Assembly (NCBI RefSeq): GCF_910594005.1
Contig: NC_057841.1
Location: 10,153,001 to 10,217,000 of the forward strand
Source: Cervus elaphus
Taxonomy: Eukaryota; Chordata; Mammalia; Artiodactyla; Cervidae
Direction of reading: 5' to 3'
Length of the DNA stretch: 64,000 nucleotides
Below, piece after piece: positions 1-11,929 of this stretch. A program made the translations under genes and the position numbers. Each line of letters starts with the position of its first letter. Position 1 is the first letter of the stretch. Under the pieces are notes generated by a model that had not been told where the DNA came from, made no database searches, and saw only the letters and a program-made list of their open reading frames with translations.

Positions 1-1001
1 TCTCACATGCTTGCTCTTGTAACTTTTTATATAAAGATATATAAAAATGTATAATAATTTCCTAACTTGAGTTAAGAGAAATGCTTTCTTCTATTAGAGT
101 GATAAAAACTGACTTACGTAAGTATACTGTTTATATCAATTCGTAGACTACAGGAGGTCCTTAAGAATTAAGGCATGCTTCTTCCAAATTTGACTTTGAA
201 AACTTTATGGAATATGGTCCCCTTTTAGAAAAGAACCTTTTTTTTTCTTAGTACTATAAAATCACAAGCCCTATATGACCCAAATTACACAGTTCTGAGT
301 TGTCCTTATACTCAAGGCACATATAATTCCTGAAAACTTGCTAATTATGATGTTTAACATACATAAATTAAAATATTATAAAATATTTAATTGCTTTTGA
401 ATTATATACACATTCTATAAAGTTTGATTTAGTGAGTGGGTAATTTTAAAATATTGAATGTGTATTCTTAGAAAATAATTTATAAAAACCAGATTACTAT
501 AAATCTGCTTAATAGCATTTCCAAAACTGCTGAATTCTATAGAATTTTGTCCTTCAAATGGCAAAGCTGTCTAGTCTATCACATTTCCAACCTGGTAACG
601 CAAGCAAGCTCTACAAACTCAATAGATGAATTTACTCACATACATCCCTGTTGGGAATTCAACTTCACCTGTGTTACAGAAACAAATAAATGTGAAAGAA
701 AAAAATTATGAAAAGAAAATTGATTATGATAGCAATTCTGAGTAGTCTGTATTTAAAAAATATCAGTCCACAGAAATAATTACTTCATGAATTTGATAAA
801 CTGGTGAATAGAAAAGCTGTGTAGAACAGTATAAAGATTATTTTTATTGTTTTGCTACATATTTTATATACATTATGTTAAAATTTAGTCTTTTTTAATC
901 TGACTTGACTAATTCTTTTATTATCATGCTTGTTTTCATGCCCTTTTTATTTCAAAGTTGATGCATCCAGAGATCTGTTTTTAAGTGCTTGGCTATTCTC
1001 T
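1..1001. other. AT-rich unique DNA, no gene seen
   Basis: Low-GC sequence with short A and T runs. No open frame of note, no recognisable repeat and no motif cluster. Confidence 0.6.
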
Positions 1002-1123
1002 CTGTTGTTGATGATCAGTTGCTAAGTCATGTCTGACTTCTTTGCGACCTCATGGCCTGCAGCACGCTAGGCCTCCCTGTCCTTTACCATCTCCTGGAGT
1101 TTGCTCAAACTCATGCCCATTAA
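1002..1123 (-). mobile_element. BovB LINE 3'-end fragment
   Basis: Reads in antisense as the BovB 3' terminus: a TGTTGTT-type start, then the blocks for 'aagtcatgtctgact', 'gcagcacgctaggcctccctgtcc' (split here) and 'tttgctcaaactcatg'. Only about 120 bp of the 3' end is present, as expected of a 5'-truncated target-primed insertion. Confidence 0.85.
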
Positions 1124-2619
1124 GCCTACTTAAAAATCTCTATTTAGAAATATTGTCTCTATTTAGAAATTGTCATAAGATCCTATACACTTTGAATGAA
1201 TAATCTCAAAAAGGATGACGTACATGTGAACCACTTACTTTTCACTGTCCCTTGAAATATCCACAGGACTTTTCTCTCTAGTTCTTCCTAAAGAAGCAGG
1301 ATGCTTCTGCTCTGCTGGTTCAGTGCTGAAAGGAGACTTACACCATAAATCGGGGACTTAGAAAACAAATCCAGCTGCATTAGTTCTAATGACAAAGATA
1401 GATGGCTTACATATATTTAACACACAACAGCTCTGTGGAAAACAAAAACATTTCAGATGAAGATAGGCCTCTCCAGTTGTAACACTGAAAATGTCTAAGT
1501 ACGGGCATTGCCTGATCATCCAAGAAGGTAGTGATGAGTCTGAGGAAGGGACCTGGAGGCACCTGTTGTCCCTGCTGTGACTCTAGATGCTGGGTCCTGA
1601 GAGTGCGGCAGCTCCACAATGCCTGAGAGTCCCCTGCGGGAAGATCTTTAAAAGTCAGCATTAAAATTTACCAGCACATGTATTGGCTATATCAGACCAT
1701 GTCACCTGAATATCAACCTTTGATTTAAATTCAAGTAGGGAGACATATGTAGATAAGAAAAGGATATTTTGAGACTTTCAAGATGTTTCAAATCAAGTTA
1801 TTTTAATAAAGATACATTTTTGATAAAGTGAATTCAAATATTACTTGCATAACTGCTTTATTAATCCCATAGATGTTTTCTGATAGCGTAGTTAACACAG
1901 CACATTCATTCATTTGAAAATAGCTGTTTCGGTTTCAATCTCTATGTTTGAATTCACTTTCAACATCTGGGAGGCATATCATGGTTATGTACAACACCTC
2001 TGAAACCCTCAATGAAGGTTTTTTTACTTCTGTCCAAATGCATTTTAGTTGCCTAATTCAAGTCTAGTGTGCTGATTCGGAAATACAATTTTTTGCACTT
2101 GATTTTATACACATGCCATTTTTACATATCATATTGGAGAATAATCATATGTAATGTTTGATTTGCCATAATTAAATTCCATTTGATTAGAGAATTAAAG
2201 TGTAGCTATAAACCTAATTAGAGAGGTAAGAATAATAAACTCAACCTGCTTCAGACTTCAAACTTACAAGGGTTGGTTCCCAGAAGGCTCTTGTTACTGC
2301 ACCAGCGTGATTGTAAAGTTAAACCACTTATTTTTATCCACAGTTGTGCAGCCAACGTGTTCTTGTTTATCCCCAGTTTCTACCACCTCCCCATACTCTA
2401 AGGCATTGTCATTTTACATTGGCTCATTCTTTGGAAAAATAAAAAAAAATTTACCCTCCTCTTAGTGGACACAGATCTAGACACAAAATGTAAAAGTGGC
2501 CGGAAAACACAACATATAAATTATTTAAAATAAAATTTCCTTATTATATCACACTATAAAATTTGTGCTTTCCATTCATTTTCTCATGGGCTAAGTTTAA
2601 CATCACTACAGCCAGCGTT
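1124..2619. other. Unique AT-rich DNA
   Basis: No gene. An 84-codon minus-strand frame at 1407-1661 has no recognisable domain and is treated as chance. Around 2160-2240 there are several TAAT/ATTA homeodomain-type cores in a repeat-free context, but the motif is common in AT-rich DNA. Confidence 0.5.
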
Positions 2620-2760
2620 TTCTGAGCCTGTACAAACTGTGTGCCAGGACTCTTCCTAAGGGCTTTGGGGATGACAATAAAAGGTGGCGAGCTGACAAGG
2701 AGCATAATTATGGAGCCTTATAGAGAAAAGTGTTCTTAGAGGAGGTCAGTAAGGAAAATG
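2620..2760 (+). mobile_element. L2 LINE relic
   Basis: Contains the L2 3'-region signature 'ctgtgtgccaggac...cctaagggctttgggga' followed by a diverged 'ggagcc' block. Very decayed and short. MIR-like families share the first phrase, so the family call is tentative. Confidence 0.45.
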
Positions 2761-3447
2761 AAGTTCAGAATTATTTGCTAAGCTTTCCATTAGAAAAGCT
2801 AATTAGTTACTTCCTGCTAATTTAGCATGGAAGATGAAATAGATTCAACTGTCAGGAGTGTTTTATACAAGACACAAAGAGTGTTTTATAGGAAAGACAT
2901 TATTAGCACAGATATGGAGGTAGGATATATCCTCAAGGAGAGAAGAGAGGCTTAATGAATAGTTGCTTTTCTAAGCAGATCTTCAAGATTGAGGACTGTG
3001 GCCAAGTAGTATATCAGGGAGATTTCTACCCAGAGAAATCAGAGTAGAGACAGTCTCCCAAGGCCATGGATTTGAGTTGGCTAGAGCAGAGGATTAGACT
3101 AAAGGAATAATAGTCAACACAGTTGGAAGAGCAGATTTGCATTTACATCATGATTTCTGAGTGCATGCAGGTAATGCCATCCAAGGGATTTCACATTTCA
3201 TTCTCAGGATTTCAATATCTCAGCAAAGTTTGGCTGAAAAATTGTACTTGAAGTAGAATCCTCTGACAGCACTGTATTACCTAAACTGAACAAAACTGGA
3301 ATAAATAGAGGAAATCAAAACAGTACAGAGACAAGATATTAAATAGAACAACTGGTGGACTGTTAGATACCTAGAAATATCTGTCTCACTTTCTGTTTGT
3401 TTTCTACCATTTTTTATTATTTCAAAATTATGGTTGGGTAACTAGTC
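2761..3447. other. Unique DNA, nothing recognised
   Basis: Moderately AT-rich. The phrase 'gagtgttttata' occurs twice, near 2857 and 2880, a minor local repeat. No open frame or regulatory signature stands out. Confidence 0.5.
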
Positions 3448-3695
3448 AAGGTACTTAGTGTCACATGCTAAGCAGCATTCTGAAAGTTTTTCATGTGTGT
3501 ATTGCTTTAGTCATCTTAGCAATTCTATGATTACTACTAATAATATTTGTTATCATTCTTGTTGCTGTCATAAATTCCATGGTACATATGAAGAAACTGC
3601 AGAGAGTTTTGGTGGCTTTTCTGGGATTACACAATAAGGAGTGAAATATCCAGGTCTGAACTCAAGCTGATTAACCCCAGAATCAGCCATCAGTC
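3448..3695 (-). mobile_element. MIR SINE relic
   Basis: Antisense MIR: 'cttagcaattctatgattactactaataat', then 'atgaagaaactgcagagag', then 'gggattacacaa...ggtctgaactcaagctgatt'. The order matches the MIR core read in reverse. Nearly full length but heavily diverged, as expected of this ancient mammalian family. Confidence 0.75.
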
Positions 3696-4275
3696 CTCAC
3701 CGATATGAATACAACTCTTTAATATTCAATATAGTATGTTTCAATGAAATAAGTTGATGCTTATTCAAAAAATCCCATGCTTTTGTGTTTTCTCGGCTAT
3801 AAAAATATGTATTATAGGAACTTGTCTCCATCCTATTGCTCTTGAGGACCAAATGACAATGCATTGGAAGATACTTTTTATACCCTATAATACATTATAA
3901 ATAAATCATTTTTCCTAAATTATGTGTAAACTTCATTTTGTAGTCGACATGGAACAAATGTATCATCTATATGGAGCAGTTATGAAAAATAACTCCCAGC
4001 CTCCTCTTGTCCACAGTCAAATGTATGACTTCTGGAACCACCAATTTTTATTTCACCCAAATGAGATTTTCTCCAGTGCTTATATTATTGCATCATCTTA
4101 CTGAACAACATTGAACTCCAGAGCTTAACAAGTACAAACAGAAACACCAACTCTTGACAGAAAATTCTGGTTTTCAGTCCCACAGAATAGTTTGGTATAC
4201 ATTTGCATGATAGCTTGAGAGCAGGATAAGCAAGCATATAGCTAACTAGATAACTTCAGTCTCATAACCATTATT
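3696..4275. other. Unique DNA, no gene
   Basis: A 60-codon plus-strand frame at 3922-4104 has no family resemblance. No repeat recognised. Confidence 0.5.
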
Positions 4276-4511
4276 ATTGTTGTTCAGTCGCTAAGTCATG
4301 TCCAACTGTTTGCAACTTCATGAACTGCAGCACACCAGGCTTCCCTGTCCTTCACCATCTCCCAGAGTTTGGTCAAACTCATGTCCGTTGAGTCAGTGAT
4401 GCCATCCAATTAAGTCATCCTCTGTCACCCCCTTCTCCTCTTGCCTTTGATCTTTCCCAGCACCAGGGTCTTTTCCACTGAGTCGTCTCTTTGCATCAGG
4501 TGGCCAAATCA
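4276..4511 (-). mobile_element. BovB LINE 3'-end fragment
   Basis: Antisense BovB 3' end of about 235 bp, from the 'ttgttgttcagtcgctaagtcatg' terminus (split here) through 'ccatctcccagagtttgg' to 'catcaggtggccaaa'. The open frame at 4393-4605 is a by-product of this copy. Confidence 0.88.
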
Positions 4512-4559
4512 TGGTATACAAATGTGGTATGATGCAATGAAAATAGCTTTTCAACAGAA

Positions 4560-4710
4560 TGAATTCAAATTCAAATATTAGTTTCACTGCGTATTTTTCA
4601 TGCACTTTTATGTTGTTGGAATTCTCTGAGCTTCACTTTCTTTATCTGTAAAATAGGAAGTCTAATTTTTGCTACAAAAATTAGAGATGACACTGTCTAT
4701 AAATAAACTG
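4560..4710 (+). mobile_element. MIR SINE relic
   Basis: Sense MIR: 'attcaaattcaaatattag', then 'ctctgagcttcactttcttt', then 'atctgtaaaataggaa'. This is the classical MIR core order with many substitutions. Confidence 0.7.
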
Positions 4711-5312
4711 TGAAATTGGTGATACCAGTATGAGACCTCTAGTTTTCACATGTGTGTCTAACCAGTTTGTACTGCAGAGTGGAGAAAATGTCGACTGTAT
4801 GTCCCATGTTTATCCACCTGTGAACCAGGCATTGCTGACAAAGAAGGAGCTCTCCAGCATTGTGATCAGCCTGGGATTTAGACAACTCAGGAGTAGACCT
4901 CACCTTTCATCAGTTTGGGAGGGCTTCTTAGGACAGGACCAAACGGAAGGACTGTAGGGGTGAGTAGCTGGGGGAGAAGGAGGTCAGCCTTTACCTCTTA
5001 GTCATTAATTTGCCACCATCTGTCATAACTGAGGTTGGTACTGAAAAAGGCATAGCACAGGTGTGCTACTAATGATGTGTAATTGAGAATTGTTATTTCT
5101 AGAACATAAGGATTTGAATGTAGGTATCGGGAATGGGCAATTTGGGTATCCCTCAAAATAGCTGTTAAGTGCACAGTCAATATGACTCTGTTTGAATGAG
5201 CAGATGAGTACAAAAGTTACATTTAAATTAATCATTTCTTCACTTGTCACAGAAGCACTGTCCTGACCTGTCACTTGGCTTCTATTTATTAGCCTTTCCT
5301 TCTAGAAACTAT
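4711..5312. other. Unique DNA, no gene
   Basis: Overlapping frames of 71-83 codons on both strands show no recognisable protein family. Nothing else seen. Confidence 0.45.
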
Positions 5313-5520
5313 GGTCCTTCCCTGGCGGCTCAGATGGTAAAGAATCTGCCTGGAATACAGGAGCCCCGGTTTTGATCCTGGGTTGGGAAGATCCCCTGAA
5401 GAAGGGAATGGCTACCCACTCCAATATTCTTGCCTGGAGACCCATGAACAGAGGAGCCTGGTGGGCTACAGTCCATGGGGTCACAAAGAGTAGGACACGA
5501 CTGAACGATAACACTTTCAC
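5313..5520 (+). mobile_element. Bov-tA SINE
   Basis: Full-length tRNA-derived ruminant SINE: a head with tRNA-like A and B boxes ('ggcggctcagatggtaaag' and 'ggttttgatcctggg'), then the BovA body ('ggctacccactccaat', 'ttgcctggag', 'gaggagcctggtgggctac') and the 3' end 'acacgactgaacgataac'. The B box is slightly degraded. Confidence 0.92.
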
Positions 5521-6754
5521 TATTCTAAACACTGTAGAATTAAGCCAGATTCAAAATACTGTAGAGGGAGTACTGCTTAATAGCTTTTAATAAAAGTTTC
5601 TCTAGATTTTTATATTCTTACATATGCTAACTATGAATAAAAGTATCTTTTTAAAAAATCCCTCTTTGAAAGGCAGCTCTTCCTAGTAGATCATTATTGT
5701 TAAGGATGTATACTACTACGAACATAGTTTCATATAATACACTTGCCCAACTGTCTGAAAGGACATTCTTTATGTGTCAAAAAAAATATTAACAAACTCA
5801 TTAATTGATAATATTAAAGAATTATGATTTTATAAATGTTCTTGCACTTGTGAGAACACACACCTTCTCTACCCCTTTTCTAAGGCCAAGTTTCTTCTCC
5901 CAATTTTGTTGAGATTTTTCTATGATATACAGATATTTTCTGGCCCTATGTTGTCCTATAAGCAGGCATCCTTTTTTGAAAGACTGTTCTCATTGGTAAG
6001 ATGTTATATCTCACCTTCAAATCGACTCTGCTCTGAATTAGTAGGGCTGACACGCTGCAAATGAATCATCTCCTTTGCCAGCTGATCCCTGCTCAGACCT
6101 CCTCACAGAGGTGAGGAGAGGAAGATGGAGTGACCGACGAGGACCCAGAGGACGTCTGGGTTTTCTTCTGTTTCCGTTGGCATTCCAGGGACTGAATTCC
6201 GTCCGGTGTTCACTTGCACTCAGCGCAGCCTCCAGCCTCCTTCAGCACCTGGGGACCAAGGCTCGAAGCTCCCTCAGGGACAGATGAACCAGCCTACGTG
6301 TCTCCCTCAAAGGGCTCAGCCCTGCCTCTGAAGGACTCCGAGATTCTAAATTCTGAAAACTTCGGTTCATTTCTGTGTTTCCTCAGTCCCAGAGCTGGCC
6401 AGGCTTTGAGAGGCTTAATACCTGTGACCTCCTATCCCCGTTTCATGTTTCCTGACTTCCAACCTGTGTAACAGAATTTCCTTGAGCACAGTCTCTCTGT
6501 TGATGTATGTAGATGTTATGTTTTCTGTTTTCCTGACCCAAAGATGTTGATGGGTTTTAACTGGCATGTTTTCCCTTGCTCAGGGCATCTTCGAAATCCT
6601 TCCCTGAGATTGTTTGGCTTAACTTCTGACAACGTTGCCTAATTAAATTTCACACAAGGATGAAGTATTTGACTCGATTGTTTCTGAGATATTGGTTCTT
6701 TAGTCATGAGACGTTAGATTAGATATGAGAACAAGGCTTCTAATGAGCAGGTGT
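5521..6754. other. Unique DNA with a moderate-GC block
   Basis: 5521-6010 is AT-rich. From about 6030 to 6460 GC rises, with scattered CpGs and two short overlapping frames (6075-6287, 6214-6471) without recognisable domains. No poly(A), splice-like structure or known repeat could be assigned; a decayed LTR is possible but not shown. Confidence 0.4.
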
Positions 6755-6765
6755 TCCCTTTCATG

Positions 6766-6977
6766 TTGTTTCATTGTTTGCTGCCTCAGGCATGTCCAGC
6801 TCTTTGCCACCCCCATGGACTATAGCCCACTAGGCTCCTCTGTCCGTGGGATTCTCTAGGCAAGAATACTGCATGGGTTCCCATTTCCTTCTCCAGGGGA
6901 TCTTCCCAACCCAGGGATCGAACTGGTGTCTCCTGTATTGCAGGTGATTCCTTACCACTGAGCCACCAGAGAAGCCC
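6766..6977 (-). mobile_element. Bov-tA/BovA SINE
   Basis: Antisense SINE ending in 'ccaccagagaagccc' (the 5' head). It is flanked by a perfect 11-bp TSD, TCCCTTTCATG, at 6755-6765 and 6978-6988, so both ends are certain and the insertion is relatively young. Confidence 0.95.
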
Positions 6978-7108
6978 TCCCTTTCATGGGTATCTCTCAC
7001 TTCTCATGGGGATTAAAAGGGAGACTATCATCTATATTAAAATGGCATTGAAATGAAAGAGCATCACATTTTCTCTTTCTGATTTATATTCCTGACGTAA
7101 ACAACTCT

Positions 7109-7324
7109 GTGGCTTCCCAGGTGATGCTAGTGGTAAAGAATCTGCCTGCCAATGCAGGAGATGCAGGTTTGATTCCTGGGCCGGGAAGATCCCCTGGAGG
7201 GGGAAATGGCAACCCGCTCCAGTATTCTTGCCTGGTTAATCCCATGGACAGATAAGCCTGGTGGACTACAGTCCATGGGGTCACAAAAGACTTGGACATG
7301 ACTGAAGTGACTGAGCATGCACGC
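7109..7324 (+). mobile_element. Bov-tA SINE
   Basis: Complete sense SINE from 'gtggcttcccaggtg' to 'gactgagcatgcacgc'. Flanked by AAACAACTCT (7099-7108) and AAACAGCTCT (7325-7334), a 10-bp TSD with one mismatch. With the antisense SINE at 6766 it forms a head-to-head pair about 130 bp apart. Confidence 0.93.
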
Positions 7325-7334
7325 AAACAGCTCT

Positions 7335-8044
7335 AGTCAACTCTCCTTAATTCATTCATGTGGACCAGAATCAATTCTTAGGGATCTCTAAATTTTTTCT
7401 TTATTCTCAGGGAATAAACTCCCTTTTTAAAAATGGTTGGTCAGTGCCTTCAGGAGAGCATGGAGACTCTACCTGGGTCTATTAGACATTTTAGTGCATT
7501 TCCTGGGAGGGTTAATAACTTAAATTCTAACTAATCAGCCATGGAACATAGAAAGTTAAAATTTTATAACTTCAATTTTTCACAGGGAATGACTTCAAAT
7601 CTAATCACCCAGTGATAAGAATTTTAATCTTTCTAAAGTCAACCACCATCAAACTTTTATCTCAAGGGAACAGGGAGACAATGAAATGTGACTGATAGAC
7701 GCACTGAGTAATTTGACTCAGTTGGGGTCTGTTCAATTGTGATTCCCTGCAGTTTGTGATTACACAGAGGGGAATATCCATTTTCCTGGCTTAATTGGAT
7801 GAAGCTATCGATTGTTAATGATAAATTCATTTCACCCAAAAAATATTCTTGATAGTACTTAAATTTGAATTTTTACCAGAACACCCACCTGTACATATTC
7901 CTCTTTTCCTAGTAAGTTTAGCCCACTTAGCCATTTCTGAAGGCACAAAAAGAAGTTTTATCTCAAAAGGGTGATGACTCCCTTAACAGTAGCCCTGTGC
8001 TAAAGTATTTAGTCAGAAACCATGATTGAAGGTTCAAACTTTTG
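7335..8044. other. Unique DNA, no gene
   Basis: No repeat recognised. 7770-7830 contains 'cttaattggatgaagc' and 'gattgttaatgataaattc', a loose cluster of homeodomain-type cores. No further evidence of function. Confidence 0.45.
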
Positions 8045-8260
8045 TGAATCACTGTTCTAAATATTTTACACGTATTTCCCAGTCAATCCTCATAAGAACC
8101 TTAGAAGGTAGGTATTGTTAACTTTATTGTAAAGACTTGAAAATGCAGTTCGAAGAAGTTCCATAACATACCCAACCTCTTGTAACTAATACATTGTATG
8201 GCCTGGACTTAATTTTGGAAGTCTAGGTATAGAATCTATAGTCTTAACCATGCATGATTT
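8045..8260 (-). mobile_element. MIR SINE relic
   Basis: Antisense MIR phrase order: 'gttctaaatattttaca', 'agtcaatcctcataag', 'ggtaggtattgtta', then the diverged 'tggcctggacttaat...tagtcttaaccatgc' block. Confidence 0.7.
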
Positions 8261-9025
8261 TGCTGCTTTTTGATAACCCACTTCTTAATTTAAAAAAAAA
8301 AATGGGGAAGAAAATGTTAGCCACTAACTTAAAACCACTCTTTCTGATCTAATGAGTGCCAATAGAGACAAGGAACAAAAGACAGAAATAACAGCCAATT
8401 TTCCTTGAAAGAATGTTTTAGGAATTCCTGATGGGGATCACTGGAGCAAGATGGTGGAGAATCTTCCTCTGTGGATTCATTATAGCATGATGCACTGGGT
8501 TGTCTAAGCTGCTTGTGATAAATGAAATTACAATTCATGGATTTATGGCACAAAATCTGCTAAAAACTGTCCAAATCAGCATGCAACTATCTAAGTAATA
8601 AACGACAATATTTCATCACTGAAATGTCTCTCTCAGTAAGGGAAGTCGTACACAATCCACTTAGAGGGACCCTACGCTGAAATTGTGTCTGGTGGTCCCA
8701 CGGCAGCTACAAAGGACCGGGAGTGATGAGTGTGCACCACTGTACTTCACACACTTCACCTGAGATTCATAATGACCTGTATCCTTTGACATATTGGTGA
8801 ATTTTGATCCTGTGTAACACGTGATTCATGTGTGTCTGAATTGAGAGTCTGACTCTTCTTTCTATATCCATGAGTTTCCTACAGTTAAACATTCTGGCAT
8901 TCCAAGAAGTTCAGTGCCATAAATGTGTGCGCCTTTGGCTTGTCTTGGTAGTTATCAGGGTCATCGCCAATTTATTCAACAAATAAAACACAAACAATAG
9001 CAATTCATCAATAAATATTTATTGC
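8261..9025. other. Unique DNA, no gene
   Basis: A minus-strand frame of 74 codons at 8329-8553 has no support. 8640-8730 is slightly GC-richer. No repeat identified. Confidence 0.45.
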
Positions 9026-9217
9026 AAGCAATTGGTGAAGAACCTGCCTACCAATGTGGGAGACTAGGGTTCGATCGCTGTGTCAGGAAGATCCCCCACA
9101 GAAGGAAATGGCAACGCTCTCCAGTATTCTTGCCTGGAAAATCCCATGGACAGAGGAGCCTGGTGGGCTACAGTCCATAGGATTGCAGAGTTGGACTCAA
9201 CTGAGCAACTAAACAAA
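9026..9217 (+). mobile_element. Bov-tA SINE, 5' end eroded
   Basis: Body and 3' end are clear ('gaagatcccccacagaagg', 'gtattcttgcctgg', 'cctggtgggctacagtcc'). The first part of the tRNA-like head ('cttccctggtggct') is missing; the copy starts at 'ggtgaagaacctgcc'. Confidence 0.88.
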
Positions 9218-9589
9218 GGTACACGGTCTGTTTTAGTCATAAAACAGATGAAAATATTCCCTGTTTTGTGTCATGCAATCTAGTTAAAGGAACCATACAA
9301 AAGAGAACAAACAACAGCAAGAACAATCATATGTCATCTTTTGAATGTGTCTTGACCAAAAATTAGGCATACTGGAGGAATAGAGAGAGCTGAGATGCAG
9401 AATTGTTACTCTATGAGGAAAAGACGAGAGCACTTCTGATAGCGTCATGCTTGACCAAAGACTTAGTCAGGTAAAATAGGGAAATGTGAATATCTGCGGG
9501 AAGAGATTTCCTGGAGTTTGGAATGAGAAGATTGTGGGAGGGATGGGGAGGGTGTAAGCATCAAGAGATAAAGGGAGGAGCAGCTGGGG
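9218..9589. other. Unique DNA, no gene
   Basis: Purine-rich in its second half ('ggagggatggggaggg' near 9537). It may be further decayed L2 sequence continuous with the next element, but I cannot show it. Confidence 0.4.
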
Positions 9590-9840
9590 ATGGGATCAGA
9601 TTAGGGATGATCAAGCCATGCTTAAAAAATCAGATTTTATTCTGACTGAACTGAGAAGCCGCTGCAGGGGTTTAGCAGAGCAGTGGCTGACTGTTGCCCA
9701 GCTGTCCCCGGTGCTTCTTGTTGCTGTCCTGAGAAGAGCCCATACAAGAGCAAGGGCCGAGGTCCCCGAGAACCGCTGGGAACCACTGGGGCATCAACAG
9801 CGCAGGTGAGACAGGATAGACTTGCCTGACATGGGGCCGC
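9590..9840 (-). mobile_element. L2 LINE relic, antisense
   Basis: Matches the antisense L2 ORF region: 'agattttattctgactgaactgagaagcc', 'gcaggggtttagcagagcagtggctga', then 'ctgtcctgagaagag' and 'gcaggtgagacagga' (phrases split). The strand follows from L2 coding sense being on the minus strand. No open frame survives. Confidence 0.6.
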
Positions 9841-10399
9841 CAGGAAAATCAAAGCCGCCTGAGATAGTCATGGCATGGGAGACACATCTAGGAAGTAAGA
9901 GCTGTTAAGTAAATCTTGGGAAGCCTTAAGGGTTCAGGGATGTTTCACCAAAGGTCTCAGCTGGAGGCACCAAAGGAGCTCTGATGCCTACACGATTCTG
10001 CCGTTCTCGCAATTCCCTGGGTAACCCCACACAACTGCTGGAGTCTGCAGAGCGGAGTGAGGTGGCGAGCTCTCGAGAACATGCCAGCATGTGGGGAGCC
10101 GCGTGCATGCCCACATCTCCGGCCGAGTGTGCCTGGCCCTCGAGGAGCCTCTTCCATGCGGCAGATCTTGCGTGAGCGCTGATCACCGACAAAGCGTCTC
10201 CGTAACTTGTGCTTTCTAGAATTCTTCAGACAGGAATTATTCCCTGCTGGTCGTCTAGTTTTGGTGTCATTGTCTTTTCCTGTGTCATTCACTATTTAGT
10301 GGCTTGGTAGACAGGGAAGTTCAATATTTGGCCTCTGGGAGGAGAAGTCGATGCCCAGCATTTTTCGTTAAATAAAATTAAATTGCTTATGTTTGTATC
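9841..10399. other. GC-rich patch of unclear origin
   Basis: Roughly 9950-10200 is GC-rich with a dozen or more CpGs, in otherwise AT-rich DNA. Overlapping frames on both strands (for example 9957-10292 minus, 111 codons) are expected from the base composition and show no domain. 'tgtggggagccgcgtg' at about 10090 resembles the start of some ruminant ERV LTRs, but I found no matching end or TSD. Confidence 0.35.
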
Positions 10400-10515
10400 T
10401 TTTCTTCCCACCAGGGTGCCAGCTTTTTGAGGGAAAGAAGAAATCCTTTTCATTTTTTTGTAACCCCAGAAGATATGCTGGACGGACAGTAAACAGTTTT
10501 TGGTTGAATGAAAAG
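10400..10515 (+). mobile_element. L2 LINE 3' end
   Basis: Sense L2 3'-terminal order: 'ccagctttttgaggg', 'tttttgtaacccc', then 'tttggttgaatgaa', the relic of the L2 'ttgttgaatgaatga' terminus. Confidence 0.65.
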
Positions 10516-10724
10516 CTTTTCCCTAATGAGAGGAATAATCATAGGGCAAGCTAATGCCAGTAAGCTGAGAGAAACAGGATGAGCAAGAAGAGTGTATATT
10601 AGGGTGACCTACACTGAGAGAAAGTATGGATATGAAATTAGATTCAATTTTTTAAAGACTTTTCTGCTATGTACCATTTTTAAAGTCTGTATTGAATTTG
10701 CTACAATGTTGCTTCTGTTTTATG

Positions 10725-10830
10725 TTTTGGAATTTTTGGCCACAAGGCATGTGGGATCTTACCTCCTCACCAAGGATGGAACCTGTACCCCTTGCCCTGG
10801 AAGGCCAAATCTTATCCACCAGGGAAGTCC
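10725..10830 (-). mobile_element. CHR-type SINE
   Basis: Antisense tRNA-derived CHR SINE: 'tggccacaaggcatgtggga', 'aaggatggaacctgta', ending at the head 'ccaccagggaagtccc'. The 'gaagtccc' end, rather than 'gaagcccc', separates CHR from Bov-tA. Confidence 0.8.
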
Positions 10831-11254
10831 CTCTGATTTGAATTTGAGTGGGTGTGTAAAGAACCTATTGGGTCAAAAGAGCATAGCATGAAGAGCAGAA
10901 AAATACGTAAGTAAAATTTTTCAAAAAATGTGTGCTAGGCACAAGCCAGGCTTAGCAGAATTGCAAACATTTTCCATTTTTTTCTATTAGCTTTTTTTTA
11001 ATCACAAAAATCTTTCAACTATTCATGATGGACTTGATAAAAAAAAATTAGAGATTTACATTCTCCTCAAGGTTTACCAAGAATGATTACTTTGATATGC
11101 TTACACATTTTTTTCAGATACTATTACATTTCTTGGTGCAATTCTTTGTAAATTGACAGCTTAATCCTGTCAAGCTCTGAAAGGATATATCTAAAGACTA
11201 TCCAAGAAATTATTTTGGAAATTGTACTTGTCAAAAAGCAAAAATGCAATCACT
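10831..11254. other. Unique AT-rich DNA
   Basis: No gene or repeat recognised up to the short CA run at the BovB 3' end. Confidence 0.5.
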
Positions 11255-11270
11255 CACACACACACACACA
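11255..11270. repeat. (CA)8 microsatellite at BovB 3' terminus
   Basis: About eight CA units directly abut the 3' tail of the minus-strand BovB. RTE elements end in short simple repeats rather than poly(A), so this tract probably arose from the element's tail. Confidence 0.8.
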
Positions 11271-11489
11271 GTTCAGTTAAGTTCAGTTGCTCAGTTGTGT
11301 CTGACTCTTTGTAACCCCATGAATCGCAGCATGCCAGGCCTCCCTGTCTATCACAAACTCCCGGAGTTTACTCAAACTCATGCCCATCAAGTCGGTGATG
11401 CCATCCAGCCATCTCATCCTCTGTCATCCCCTTCTCCTCCTGCCCCCAATCCCTCCCAGCATCAGGGTCTTTTCCAATGAGTTAACTCT

Positions 11490-11929
11490 TCACATGAGGT
11501 GGCCAAAGTATTGGAGTTTCAGCTTCAGCATCAGTCCTTCCAATGAACACCCAGGACTGATCTTCAGGATGGACTGGTTGGATCTCCTTCCAGTCCAAGG
11601 GACTCTCAAGAGTCTTCTCCAACACCATAGTTCAAAAGCATCAAATTTTTGGCACTTAGCTTTCTTCACAGTCCAACACTCACACCCATACATGACCACT
11701 GGAAAAACCATAGCCTTGACCAGAAGGATTTTGTTGGCAAAGTGATGTCTCTGCTTTTTAACATAGTATCTAGTTTGGTCATAACTTTCCTTCCAAGGAG
11801 TAAGTGTCTTTTAATTTCATGGCTGCAGTCACCATCTGCAGTGATTTTGGAGCCCCCCAAAATAATGTCTGACACTGTTTCCACTGTTTCCCCATCTATT
11901 TCCCATGAGGTGATGGGACCAGATGCCAT
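11490..11929 (-). pseudogene. BovB ORF segment 4: C-terminal domain in two frames
   Basis: Continues the element in two overlapping frames, 11666-11929 (MASGPITSWEIDG...SHEIKRHLLLGRKVM) and 11490-11711 (MVFPVVMYGCECWTVKKAK...WCWRRLLRVPW). One frameshift near 11730 separates them, and the second stops early after YFGHLM. The remaining C-terminal and 3' untranslated sequence lies at 11271-11489. Confidence 0.85.

Noticed and set aside
1407..1661. 84-codon minus-strand frame
   Set aside because: No domain, no neighbouring exons, and its length is within chance expectation for a 64-kb window.
5313..5520. tRNA gene from A/B-box-like sequence
   Set aside because: The boxes belong to the tRNA-derived head of a Bov-tA SINE. 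The same applies to every other sense SINE in the window.
9957..10292. 111-codon minus-strand frame as a gene
   Set aside because: GC-rich patch with overlapping frames on both strands. No family resemblance, and no promoter or polyadenylation context.
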